Below are positions 36,716 to 47,605 of a stretch of DNA of 64,000 bases, in pieces; the first letter of the stretch is position 1, and each line of letters begins with the position of its first letter. The stretch is taken from the NCBI GenBank assembly GCA_020284085.1, contig JACEVL010000412.1, forward strand, positions 382,501 through 446,500. Direction: 5' to 3'. The translations under genes and the position numbers were made by a program. Origin of the DNA: Aporrectodea caliginosa (Eukaryota; Annelida; Clitellata; Crassiclitellata; Lumbricidae). The notes beneath the pieces are model-generated. The model searched no databases. It saw only the letters and a list, made by a program, of their open reading frames with translations, and had not been told where the DNA came from.

Positions 36716-37337
36716 CTTCTTCACAGTGCCAAGGTCTCTTTGCTCTATGGTTCACTACTCTTGACCTAAAGGTAATATCAGTACCATTAAAAGTATCACA
36801 TACAGGAATCTAGGATAAAATATCAGATTACATAGATGCCTTGTCTTCAGATCTCTAACCTAACAACAGAGAATTGTTTTATACAGTAATCAGCTCACAA
36901 AGGTTCAGTGTATATTACTATAACAACAAAGGAATATCTAAGTCAAAACACATTTACTTCTGGTAGTCCTTAATGACACATACAGCAGTTTTCAGCGGAG
37001 TGCAAATGTTAAAATCACATTTCAGCCTTCCCTTCAAGGTTGCAAAGCCTGACCAAAAACGTCCATATTCCCAGCCATTAATCCTTCACTGACTTCACGA
37101 CATTTGCTCAGTATTACTGGTTAACAAGCACCATAACAAAATGTCAATCAACTACTGTCACGTTAGAAACTAAAGTAAGAATAACAGAAAAGAGTGGTCT
37201 TGATTAAGACAAAGTCAAAGCAGAATGCACAACAGCCACTGGAAATAATTATCAAACAGACAACAAGCTGGTATTGTGTTCAAAATCTAACAAACTCTGT
37301 CCTGGTCGTTGGCAATGCACAGTTGCAAATACAGTAA

Positions 37338-37517
37338 CTAAGTGAAAAGAAGCTGTAGCGAGTGTGATGTGGTAGTCGACGGCACACCTGTTGTTGTTGT
37401 TGCTGTTGTTGAATTCTTTTGAGGTGAAGGCAGATGGTAGACGTATATGTCGGTAGCAATGCATTGCCATATGATCACTAGACCAACTAACAGCATGTAC
37501 CAGTGTTTATCTGCAGC
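37338..37517 (-). CDS. TMEM243: TMEM243-like last coding exon
   Basis: After the acceptor GGTGTTGCAG this exon encodes AADKHWYMLLVGLVIIWQCI and the remainder of TM3, then a threonine-rich tail, ending at TAG. The tail overlaps a CAA/ACA microsatellite, so its length may vary between individuals. Confidence 0.82.
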   Translation of the reverse strand, partial: AADKHWYMLLVGLVIIWQCIATDIYVYHLPSPQKNSTTATTTTGVPSTTTSHSLQLLFT

Positions 37518-40500
37518 CTGCAACACCAGAGAAAACAAGGCATCTTCTCACTGGCTCAACAGAAGATGATGAATTAAGTTGGTAATAAAAACCTCAAATT
37601 AAATTCTGTTCAACAAAATCCAACATCTAAAAACTCATACCAGCACACAACCACAACAAGTTTCATCTAGTAAGGCCATTGGTAAAGTTCTACAAGACAT
37701 CTTGTTCATGCAAATGCTAATCTCCTTCAGAGCGCTAAGGCACAATTACAAGCATATATCAACACTCTAACAACGAGGGTGCTGTGTACTAAATGCATGG
37801 AAAACTAATCCCTGTCATCGTTAGAGGGTTCAACGAGCTCAAATTACTGCATGAAAAAATCACCAGTTTTTTAAACTGATCAAAGGTTATTGATGAATTC
37901 AACGGGGCAACTACCCTCGGAAAACAAAATTAGCAACAGCTGTTAAGCCAGCCTTAAAGAAAAGCTTGCCAATTTGTTGGGTTACTGGTGTGCTTAAGCT
38001 TTAGCTGAAAGATGCTTCAAACCCAGTTTGCCAATACTGATTGCAGCATGTCGGACACAAGTGACTGTCGTGCCGTACTTCACGCTGCTGAGTAGTATCA
38101 CCTAGCATTGCAATTAAAACAAGTTCATGCAATCGTTTCACTGATTCTCTTCAGCCAGTTGTATTGTCAATCACAAAGTTCTGTCAGTTGTATTGTCAAT
38201 CACAGAGTTCTGTCCAATTCATTGAGAGTCTGGAATACAGTTTTACTTAGAATGCAACCAACCCTCAAGTGATACCTTGTGTAATGTAATGTAACAAGAC
38301 ATTTATAAAGTTCTATTTAAGAGTCTCTCAGAAGCGCTTAACATGTGGCCATCAAACAGCTGAAAATGGGCGTCTTTAAGAGTCTAGAGAAAACCATATA
38401 GTCACATGCAGCATTAGTGTCACGAACACTAATGCTATGTGAACTTTTCCAGAGCTTCTACAACTTTTTGCAAATTAATTTTATTCTTTCAAATGATTCC
38501 ACTGCATCTGTTTTTGACAGGTATGCTTATAAACATTAATTATGCTCCTCTGTGATTGTACTTACCAGTTGCCCCTTCCAGTACCAGTAGACCTGGCAAA
38601 ATAAGAAAATGACTTATTTACTACAAACTAATTTTTGGATAACTGCCAACTACTAAAACTAAATAAATGGTTCAATATAGATGATCAAATGTCCAACATT
38701 TATGATTGGCTATCCAATTGGCTACATTGGTTTTGGCATAATAGTTAAACCTTTTGCATCCATGGTCCCTAAATGCAAGCAGGCATTGCTTTACATGTGT
38801 ACATTACTGCATCTTTTCTCTTAGTTTGAATATTACTTTCTCTGGCTGAAGCTGTTGGATTTTCACCTTAATGTTTTCTCACCAGCTGAATGATGATTCT
38901 TCAATCTGAAGACCACATACTTTGGAGGATCATGACATATTCTAGCACAGCTAAGGATTCAGCATGCACTTTCTATAAACACTTGAAAACTATTTTTCCA
39001 CCCGATTGGGCTGGCAGCACAAGGGAGCAACTCTCAGTAGTTATACATCTGAGTAGTTATTAATTATTATATAAAATAACAATCATAATAAATGAATGAA
39101 TATTCTAAATAAGCTATTCCTCCACTTACAGGAAACAACTAATTAGCACACCTGATATCAAAGCTCAACACTATTAGTCTATTACTCATTTGAAAGCAAT
39201 TTTCCTGGTTGAATTTACTATTCATAGCAACATAATTTAGGAGTAAAAAACTGCTACTACTCTCTTGTACAGCACTGTGAGTAAAGCTTCTAAAAAAGGT
39301 ACTTACGTTAACGAGGCCAACAAGGGAGGTCACTAAAATAAAACAGCAAATCATTGAAGTTGTGTATGACCTCTAAACATACCACCACTATACCACTCAG
39401 TTACCTAATAATGCATACATGCACTGGGTATGTAGGTAGGCATTGAAACACTTAAGATAGTCATTTTATTCAATAGCATAGCCAGGAAACAATTGTGGGT
39501 TTCCATTGGACATGGTCGCAGTGTACGGGGTCAGTTTGGAAAAGTTAACTTTTTCGGCAATTATTTATTTCAAGGGAGTTGTTTGAACCCTCAAACCCTC
39601 TAAATATGCCTGTGATTTTATGTATCTAACAAACGTGCGTGCTTCATACAACGCTATCTAATTGACTAACAAATCTGTTTAAGGTAGGCAGACAACATAG
39701 GTTTTACAGTCAAATGCTACAGTACTTACGTGCGATACAAGACTGTTCCAAACATGATTCATGTTTAGAAATTTACCTAGCAACTTCGGAATTTCTGTGC
39801 ACTACTCTGCTTTCATACAAAAGCTGTAAACCAATTTGTTTGATGGTAGATTAATTTTGTTCGATAAGGATCACAGCTGTAGAACTTCCTCTACATAGCA
39901 GGGTTGATAAAAATCACGATTTTTTAATAAAAATAAAAAAATCAGATTTTTTTAATTTTAATCGGATTTCTTTGATTTAAATCAGATTTTTTCGGCTAGT
40001 TCTTAGTTTGTATTTACTGCCTAGTTTTGCAGCTGTACCATACAAATTAACGGGTATATCATATACTAATACTACAAACAATGAACAGTCAGTAAAATCC
40101 AATGATGCAGTCACTGTGCTGATTAACTGAGAAATCAGATTGCGTTGTAAACTGTAAGTTACTGTATCACACTTTGTACACTAGAACACTATTAGGCCTA
40201 ATTAGATCACAGCTAGTGCTAGTCACCAGTTGTTAGTCAGTTGTAAAATATTTCAGTCACAATACAAGTGTTCACCTTCTCCTGCTAATAGCTTCTTGTT
40301 CATAAGTTTGCAAAGAAACACCAGCTCTCCAGCTTTTTTCAAATCAAAGTCGATTGCAGAGTTTTTGAATGCATAGCCAGGAAACAATTTTGGGGCTTCC
40401 ACTGGACTGGTTCAGAGTACGAGGTCAGTTTTGAAAGGTTAAGTTTTTTCGGCAATTATTTCTTTACAGAGTTTTTTGAACCCTTATCCCTAAATATGCC

Positions 40501-43500
40501 TGTGATTTTATGTATCTAACAAACGTGCATGCTTCATATAAGGCTATCTAATTGAGTTAACAAATCTGTTTAAGGTAGGCAGACAACATAGGTTTTACAG
40601 TCAAATGCTACAGTACAATGCGATACAAGACTGTTCCAAGACAGGATTCATGTTTAGAATTTACCTAGCAACGATTGAGTGACATGGTGATGCTTCTGCT
40701 TCCCCATCACCACCTGTAAACAATTAGTTTACCAAATCCGGAACCACGTGTCCCCATGCCCCATCCCCCCGCAGGTCTGCTTTACAGCCAAACCCATTCC
40801 AGTTCCATACTCATCATCAGTCAAATTCTTTCCTCTGTATTTTAAAATGAACAATGTTAGCCTAGAAATGAGGCGGGGACAATGCCTAGTCACTATTACA
40901 TATCACTTGCTGACAAGAGGCAGGGGGTATAGCAGACTTCAGGAAATATGTATCTGTACACTGTGCAGCCAGCTGAATTAGCCTTCTTTGCAAGAATGCA
41001 CTAGCTGAAGCTAAACTTATAGGAGTACAAACCTGCAGAGTTGTGTGACACAACAGTATTAGATTTAAATTCCCCATCACTTTCACTGTTTGATTTGTAT
41101 TGTGATTTCATACAAAACTGATTTAAATGTTTGATGGTAGATTTTTATTACTGATTTAAATCACGATTTAAACTCAATGATTTTAATCAACTGATTTAAA
41201 TCATCTAAACCTTGCTACATAGCACCATATATAAATTCAAGATAGTCATCACATTTAAATAAAATTTTCTAAGAATGTCTTGAAGTCTGCTTAGAGAAAT
41301 GATTGCTTAAATATTACATCAAATTATGCAATTACAAGCAGAGCATCTATGGTTCAAACCTCAGGCATCCCGCAAAACTATCTCCAGTTACATGACTCAG
41401 ATCTTTAGTTTGAAACCAGTGCTATCTAAATGCATCATTACATTGGTCAACAATTCACTACCATAAAGTTTACAAATAAGTCACTGTGCAAACAATCTGA
41501 AAATTATAACTGTTCCACTAGGTACAGTTAAGGAAATGTTCACAAGCTCTGCCTTGGTAAATGTTACTACATATCTATAAACTGCCTTGGTACATATCAG
41601 TATTATTTAAGTTGATATAAATTCTATTCAACCAACTTAAAATTAATAGCACAGTTATTGCTCAAACTGATCCTTTGCCATCATTGGGCCTTCTTTTGGA
41701 ATGTCCTTCCCTTCACTTTGCGTGAGACTTTCCTTTCTGGATCATTGTCTTCATCTCTCTCTCCTTAAAACCTATTTCTTCTCTCGGGGTTCTCGCACTG
41801 GGAGCGCTACTGAATAGCCTCGGCTGTGAGCGGCGCTATATAAATTACTAATTACATTACATTACTTTCCAACTAATTTTGTTTGCAAAATTTCAAAATG
41901 GAAAAATCATCCATTTTCAAATTTTGCAAACAAAATTAGGGAAGTAAGAAAATTTACACTTAAAGTTTTTATATGACCAAACAATGAATGAATAAATAAT
42001 ATACTCACATACGATGTTGAATGTTAGCATATAGAAAGTATGGTTGTGAGCAGCCTGCACTAGAGTAAGAATGAATGCCAGCTGAAAAAGAAATTGAACA
42101 AGAATCATATTTCATCTCAATCATTCCTCTCTGATTATTTACAATATAGTTCATCATTTCATCTTTCTCTTCTTCCTGTTTCTCCTTGGAGTTCATCTAA
42201 TTAACTTTTTGATTCAGTCAAGTAAGATATCGACAAAATATTCCAGAATGCATGCAAGTACATGTACGCGTATACTGGTTTACATTTCAATTCACTGTGC
42301 AACATTAAATGAAGAAAATGAATGACGACATGGATCTGCGGATTCTGTGGGTTTGGCTCAAACTTGTTAACCTTGTCTACTGACTACTGTCACGTCAACC
42401 ACAGACCATGCACTCTAAGGCTATAGGTAACTGGTTGTCCTATTAGACTGCACTGTCATTATGCAACGTGGCATCATTTCAGTTGTCAAACTGGATCAGC
42501 CTTCCAATTACTCTCCGCCGCTTCACTGCACCTGGAGCTACTGGTAACTCTTCTTCAAATTGAAGACTGTTTACAACATTTTCCCCAGTGATAAAAAACC
42601 TTATGGAGCATTGTGAAAGCTTGCTGTCTCTGTTGCCATCGTAATCACTCTCCACTTTATGACCATGCTCTCTCCCGGACTGACCTCGCAGATAAACTGA
42701 CCACAACAACCTACGGTAGCTTTTGCAGACCTGATTAATATAAAATGAAAAACCTGGTCCACTGATGCAGCTTTTATGTGGCACCAAGATATTTCTCTAA
42801 ATGACATATATGTTACATTACAAAAAATGACTAGGTCGCCTCGGCTGTGGAGTGAAGAGAGCAGTAAAAATGATATCAAGATGCATAGCTTCCTAAAAGC
42901 TGACGGAATGCAGCAGTCTGTTCCACATGAGTAATAAGACCTTAACTGGATTCATCTTTGGCTAAGGTGCTCGACAGTGTAGTGGTTAGCTTGCGGGACT
43001 GTCAACTGAGAGGTCGGGAGTTCAAATCCCAGCCAGGGCAGAAATTTGGTTGAAGATTTATGCTCCACCTGAACCCCAGTCAACACAGCTATAATGAGTA
43101 CAATGACTGTACACTGTTAGTGGGAAGATGAGATGGTGAGGGAGAGGACTGGTCACCCACCCTCGAATGCCAAAGCTATTAGGAAATGAACTGGCTAATA
43201 CTTCACACTAATGGCTGACTCAGGGCTAGCTTAAGGGACTGCTCTTCTTCTTCTTCTTCTTCATGATCTTAGTAACCAAACACATGAAGATACATTGATT
43301 GTATTTCAGGTACAATATTTGTAATACTCACCACAACCATTAACACAGTGATCACTCCGAGCACTCTCAAGGCATTTACCTAAATCATAAAATTTGACAA
43401 ACATTTCAAATCAAAATCGAATTATTTTTATTTCCAAGCCAAAGCCAATCAAAAGAAATGTAGACGTCAGACAATCAAAGAACTATAGGACATCTGTTCA

Positions 43501-46500
43501 TCCTGACAAACATGAGAAAGAAACATGCAACAGAAACATTGGCGGATGCAAAAAAACCTTTTGTAAACAATGTCAAACAAGGAATCATTACCGGTACATT
43601 GCAAGCTGCAGTCACTGCACTTTGAACTCCAAACAAAATGACATGATAGACGGTTACTAACAATTATGTTTAACTCTCTGAGAGGTTCGATAGTCTAGCG
43701 GGTATTATGCTGGACTATAAACTGAGAGGTCATGGTCCAAGTCCCTACCACAGCAGAAAAGATGCCTGAAAATGTTTGCTTCACTTGCTCCTTAAATGAC
43801 CTTAGCTATAAAGGTCGTTTGCTTCCATTACCTCAAAATATCCGCACCTCACCTTCTCATCCTCAGTCCGAGACCTGGGAGTAACCCTAGACCAGGAGCT
43901 TACGTTTGTCCAACACATTAATCTCCTTTGCCGTAGCTGTTACTACCAGCTCCGGCAACTCAGGGTGATATCCCGGTCCCTCTCCCCAGATGCTGCTTCT
44001 ACGCTGGTTCATTCCTTCGTAGTCTCCCGTCTGGACTACTGTAGTTCCATATATGATGGGCTCCCGGCTTGCCGGCTTAAATGCCTTAACAGAGTCCTGC
44101 GCACGGCTACCCGCCTTGTGGGCCGCATCCCTAAGTTCTCTCGAGTCTCCTGGTACGTTCGGGATGTCCTCCATTGGCTCCCCTATCCGCAGCGCATTGC
44201 CTCCCCTATGCAGCGCATTGCCTACCGGGTCTCTGCATTGGTCCGGCGCTGCACTGAGGGCCTGGCTCCTCCATATCTGCGGGAACTCTGCTGCCCTACT
44301 GTGACTGTTCCGCGTCGTGGCTCGTTGCACTCAGCGGTGCAAGCAGAGTTCCTTGTCCCCCGTGCTCGGACTGCTATCCGACAGCGCCGCGCCTTCTCTG
44401 TGGCTGGCCCGGTGACCTGGAATGGGCTTCCGGTAGCACTGCGTCTGACCTCAATAGGACACTCTGCTCAGATCTTCTCTAGCCTTAAGACTGTCCTGTT
44501 TGACCGAGGTTGGGCTGGGAGCGCTCCTGAGTAGACTGTCTTGAAGGGGCGCTATATAAAACTACTGTAATAATAATAATAATAAAGTGACTATATGTTG
44601 AACACTGTCCGTAGGCCTGTCACTGGGCACCCAGCAGAGCTTCCCATCTGAAAATAGTAGTCAATACTTAAATCGATTGAGCAGGATTGAGTAGGCAAAC
44701 AATGCGCGGTTGACCTCTGGAGCTTTTCTGTACAGCATATTTTGTGTATTGTATTCGTATAGCTGCATATAGTAGCAATCTAGTAGGCCTATCTCAATTC
44801 AGTTCCGTTATCCGTCCCGCATGATAGTTGTAATAAGTTTTAGCATGCTACTTGGCTATAATTAATGACAACTGTTACAGTAACAGTATTCGCAGACAGA
44901 AGTTGAACCCAGTGAATCAGTGATTTCAGTATTTTGTTATCAATAAAACTGAAAAAGACTAATTGAACTTCACAATAACAACAAATTAAACAATCACATT
45001 TACTGTAACAATATCTGTTAGGCCTGTCACAGGCGCCCTTATAACGGCATGGCCATGTTATGGCGCAATATAAATTGTCGTAATTATATTTATTATCTGT
45101 AGCTCACTAGTGTTCTCGCATGACATTGACGCATTCTCGCTCATTCAATCACGGTCACTGTCAGTGGGTGGCATTATGGCATGATATTTGATTCTACCAT
45201 ATCAATGTAACCCGCACCAAAATCGTCATCACTTGAGTCTGAATGATCTAGATCATTGGCATCATCATCATACTGAAGTGGCTCATCATCGACCATACTG
45301 TCATGACCAATCATATTGCACAAAACTGAAGTGATCAGTCAGCAGTCATTAGGTCACGGAACGCATTCACCGCTGTCGCAAGTAAATTAAAGCAATGCAA
45401 ATTAGGTAAAGAAAATGGTAATTTATCGTTTTAGCATTCTAAATTATTCGCCCATTGTAGCATCATTATTTTTCATCAATCCAACTTCTACTTAAGCATG
45501 AATTCTTTTCATCAATTCAAATTCTGTTAAGGAAGAATTATTTTTCATTAGTCCAACTTCTATTTAAGCAAGGATTCATTTTAAGCCAGAAACCTTTTCA
45601 TTAATCCAAGGAAGAATTATTTCATCAATCTATCTTCTGTTAATCAAGAACTATTTTCATCAATCCAAAGTCTTCTATTTAACAAGAATTCTTTTCATTA
45701 ATCCAATCAATCCAACTTCTATTTAAGCAAGGATCCTCTTCATCAATCCAACTTCTATTTAACAAGAATTCTTTTCATCAATCCAATCAATCCAACTTCT
45801 ATTTAAGCAAGAATCCTTTTCATCAATCCAACTTCTATTCTACCAAACGCTAAAACCCGGGTTTAGCCATACAATGGGTGAATTAATTACAGCACTAAAA
45901 TGATAAATTACTAATAAAATAATGGCGTTGCTCCAGGCTGGGGTCAGCCCGAATCCCCGAAACCCGAATACGCTGAAAACAGATAAAAGCCTGATTTCCC
46001 GAAAACAGTTTTCTACAAAGCGGCCGCGCTATTCGAAGTTCAATTGTAAACATGACAAAGACCAAGCGTGGCCTTGATGTATTTCGATATACTGCCTATT
46101 CAAATGTTCATTTGTTAATTATGTTTATTCGGGTCGGACTTAGAAAACCAATTTCGTGGATCCGGCCGAAATGCCTTTCGGGGAGTTGGGTTTCGGGGAT
46201 TCGGCCCGCACCCTCCAGGCTCGTCTTGGAGTCTAACTCATTGACCGATAGCTGATGGTGCAACTATGCCTTTAGTGTAGCAAGCAATTTACCGCTAGTG
46301 CCGACCTTTGCTAGGGAGGCGACCAAGGAGAGTGAGCCATCTCTCGCTTCAAATGGGAAGCTCTGCCAGAGACCTGAGCTCCTGTCCAAAGGTCAGTATT
46401 TGGGACATGAATCCAATGCGTGAAATCTAACTTTTAAGCATGGTGACTAGCAAGCAATAGTCTGAGACATCAGCCAATACAGCAACTGAGTTTTGGCTGA

Positions 46501-46965
46501 AGACATCACAGACTAACCAGTATATAGGTAGGTTGCAGCAGGATCAGTTATCGTAATTTATCGTAATAATATCAGCGAACACAAGAAATATGACAATATG
46601 AAACTTTGTAATTTATTTTTTAACCCATGGCTTTCCATACCTAATTACCATTATCTTAAAGTGAATATCAAACCAAATTGAAGGAGGTCGCAAAGACCTG
46701 TTCTTCGTGACATAGGCCTACAACTTTGCTAAATGTCTGCAGTGTATACCGTTCGGAAATAAAGTACTACATGTTACCAACAAAAATGACGTAAATACAA
46801 AGCTTCTATGTACGACATAGTGTAGGCCTGTATGAATGCAACAGGCAAGGTTTAATCTAGCGCTACAAAAGACACGAAACTGTTTCTTACTATTTTTGGA
46901 GATACTTCGTAATATATCGGTTCGGACTCTCCAAACGGGGATGAGTTACTTGGTTTGCTTTCCAT
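37338..46965 (-). CDS. TMEM243: TMEM243-like three-pass membrane protein; six coding exons 46891-46965, 43332-43379, 42009-42081, 39307-39332, 38566-38592, 37338-37517
   Basis: The six minus-strand exons join into a 142-aa protein with every boundary at GT/AG and consistent phases (0,0,1,0,0). The N-terminus is short and polar (MESKPSNSSPFGESEPIYYE). Hydrophobic spans lie at about 26-50, 57-79 and 89-110. The sequence VYWYWKGQL after the second span and the last span ending TDIYVYHL align by eye with the human TMEM243 region containing YWYRQGDL and NLYFHD. Human TMEM243 is 118 aa. The extra length here is a threonine-rich tail (about 119-135) encoded by an ACA/CAA repeat. The function of the family is not established. 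Introns carry SINEs, LINEs and a hAT-like element. Orthology is from remembered family features, not a search. Confidence 0.8.
37759..37833. mobile_element. Diverged copy of the TTAA-bounded MITE
   Basis: It retains AACACTCTAACAACGAGGGTG, GTGTACTAAA and an inverted end (CATCGTTAGAGGGTT), but the TTAA ends have decayed to TCAA. Confidence 0.5.
38283..38420 (-). mobile_element. CR1-like LINE 3' end
   Basis: Same sequence family as 9958-10080 (CTCAGAAGCGCT, GTGGCCATCAAACAGC, AGAGAAAACCAT), ending in TTACATTAC on the minus strand. It lies in an intron of the TMEM243-like gene. Confidence 0.6.
38566..38592 (-). CDS. TMEM243: TMEM243-like microexon 5 (27 bp)
   Basis: A 27-bp phase-0 microexon between TTTTGCCAG and GTAAGT encodes VYWYWKGQL, the most recognisable motif of the family. 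Confidence 0.75.
39307..39332 (-). CDS. TMEM243: TMEM243-like microexon 4 (26 bp)
   Basis: A 26-bp microexon between ATTTTAG and GTAAGT encodes (with the base from exon 3) LTSLVGLVN, the middle of TM2. Splice sites are strong. Phase is 1 in and 0 out, which fits both neighbours. Confidence 0.7.
39473..39785. repeat. 313-bp segment duplicated inside the neighbouring hAT-like element
   Basis: The segment containing GCATAGCCAGGAAACAATT through TTTACCTAGCAAC recurs at 40372-40672 in direct orientation, at roughly 90 percent identity by eye. Confidence 0.9.
39899..41214. mobile_element. hAT-like element carrying a copy of flanking intron DNA, 1316 bp, TSD CTACATAG
   Basis: Left end CAGGGTTGATAAAAATCA and right end TGATTTAAATCATCTAAACCTTG form an imperfect inverted pair with many ATTTAAATCA motifs. 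CTACATAG occurs at 39891-39898 and 41215-41222. Inside, 40372-40672 and 41100-41146 match sequence lying just left of the insertion (39473-39860). Confidence 0.85.
41680..41870 (+). mobile_element. CR1-like LINE 3' end with (ATTAC)n tail
   Basis: It contains the family motif GCACTGGGAGCGCTACTGAA, GCGCTATATAAATTA and a repeated ATTAC tail. Confidence 0.75.
41873..41939. other. 67-bp near-perfect hairpin in a TMEM243-like intron
   Basis: Arms 41873-41902 and 41910-41939 are complementary at 29 of 30 positions with a 7-base loop. It starts a few bases after a LINE tail and lies about 70 bp downstream of exon 3 on the minus strand. Confidence 0.85.
42009..42081 (-). CDS. TMEM243: TMEM243-like exon 3 (73 bp)
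   Basis: The exon encodes LAFILTLVQAAHNHTFYM and on to FNIV, with one base of the next codon. The acceptor is CTTTTTCAG and the donor GTGAGT. It completes TM1, the first loop and the start of TM2. Confidence 0.77.
42965..43262 (+). mobile_element. tRNA-derived SINE with (CTT)n tail
   Basis: A box-like AGTGTAGTGGTTAGCTTGCG and B box GAGTTCAAATCCC are spaced like a tRNA. The body ends in a CTT repeat. Confidence 0.75.
43332..43379 (-). CDS. TMEM243: TMEM243-like exon 2 (48 bp, first half of TM1)
   Basis: The exon encodes VNALRVLGVITVLMVV in phase 0. The acceptor is TTATGATTTAG and the donor GTGAGT. It is too short for ordinary ORF detection. Confidence 0.75.
43681..43855 (+). mobile_element. 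tRNA-derived SINE fragment
   Basis: The head (GATAGTCTAGCGGGTATTATG) and degenerate B box (GGTCCAAGTCCC) resemble the 42965 SINE. It is truncated before the LINE that follows. Confidence 0.6.
43864..44585 (+). mobile_element. CR1-like LINE C-terminal ORF with (AAT)n tail
   Basis: The best preserved LINE here. It encodes VRDLGVTLDQELTFVQHINL, VVSRLDYCSSIYDGLPA, VLHWLPYPQRI with a short tandem duplication (CAGCGCATTGCC), and FSVAGPVTWNGLP. The frame is open from about 43864 to 44534. A GCGCTATATAAAACTAC 3' UTR and an AAT tail follow. It lies in intron 1 of the TMEM243-like gene. Confidence 0.85.
44590..45417. other. TMEM243-like intron 1, nothing recognised
   Basis: Unique-looking AT-rich sequence. 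Confidence 0.4.
45418..45909. mobile_element. Foldback-type element with roughly 37-bp core repeats
   Basis: Left (about 45418-45465) and right (about 45862-45909) segments are imperfect inverted repeats sharing GTAATTTATC, TTTTAG and CCCATTGTA. Between them lie about ten degenerate copies of the unit CATCAATCCAACTTCTATTT, also found in the hAT-like elements at 19.2 and 25.3 kb. Confidence 0.75.
45934..46210. mobile_element. Possible MITE with CCGAATCCCCGAAACCC inverted ends
   Basis: GCCCGAATCCCCGAAACCC near the left end and its complement near the right end form inverted repeats about 270 bp apart. I could not define a TSD. Confidence 0.55.
46215..46890. other. TMEM243-like intron 1, nothing recognised
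   Basis: Unique-looking sequence directly downstream (in transcription) of exon 1. Confidence 0.4.
46891..46965 (-). CDS. TMEM243: TMEM243-like exon 1 (residues 1-25)
   Basis: The exon runs from ATG at 46965 to the codon ATA, followed by the donor GTAAGA. It contains the GESEPIY segment, comparable in position to the cytosolic N-terminus of TMEM243. Confidence 0.75.
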
Positions 46966-47600
46966 TACGACTTAATTTTCCATAAACTGACTTAAGTACG
47001 ACTTCAAACAAAACTTAACCCGCTTTCGCAAAACAAAACGAGTGTAGTCATATGACATAGGTCACTCCTAGACTCTAAATATTGGGTCAGGTTACGTTCA
47101 TAACCTAACCTTAAAACGAGTTCATTAACGGGACGCTGGTTCCTTGAAATGCGTTGACAGTAACTTAATATTTTAAGTAAGTAAGTACATTTTTAAATAA
47201 AAACCGGTTGCAAAAGCGCCGTGCTTCGGTGTACAATAGGACAAATACAATATCAACAGAAGTACACTGTACAGCATTCTTCCTAAAAATTCAAGACTCT
47301 GTTATGAGACCGTGGGCGAAGGGCATAAGCAGTTGATTTCCTTCGTTGCTGCTTAACGACGCTGTTTCATAACAAAGATGAGTATTGTCGCCCTCCTCCT
47401 TTCTCCAGCTTGAGACTGACACTACCACAGGTAGGGCAGTGGCGGAGTTCTAGTTGATTTGTTGATTTCCTTGGTGGCAGCAACTTATGTATACGCCTCG
47501 GGTTGTTTAGAACAGCTGTGAAGAGACCTGTTGGCTGTTTGTCGAAATTCGATTTTTTCAAATTCTGCAACAATGCGAAACAGAATGCGAGGATTAATGT
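46966..47600. other. Upstream flank of the TMEM243-like gene
   Basis: Presumed 5' UTR and promoter region. No TATA box or other site could be assigned with confidence. Confidence 0.35.
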
Positions 47601-47605
47601 GAAGA

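Noticed and set aside
42479..42879. 102- and 92-residue minus-strand open frames in intron 2 of the TMEM243-like gene
   Set aside because: They overlap each other in different frames, have no recognised domain, and including them would disrupt the phase-consistent gene model.
43965..44534. A 189-residue host gene
   Set aside because: Sequence motifs (SRLDYCSS, LHWLP, WNGLP) and the (AAT)n tail identify it as a CR1-like retrotransposon fragment. The same holds for the open frames at 25035, 36274, 52218 and 59360.
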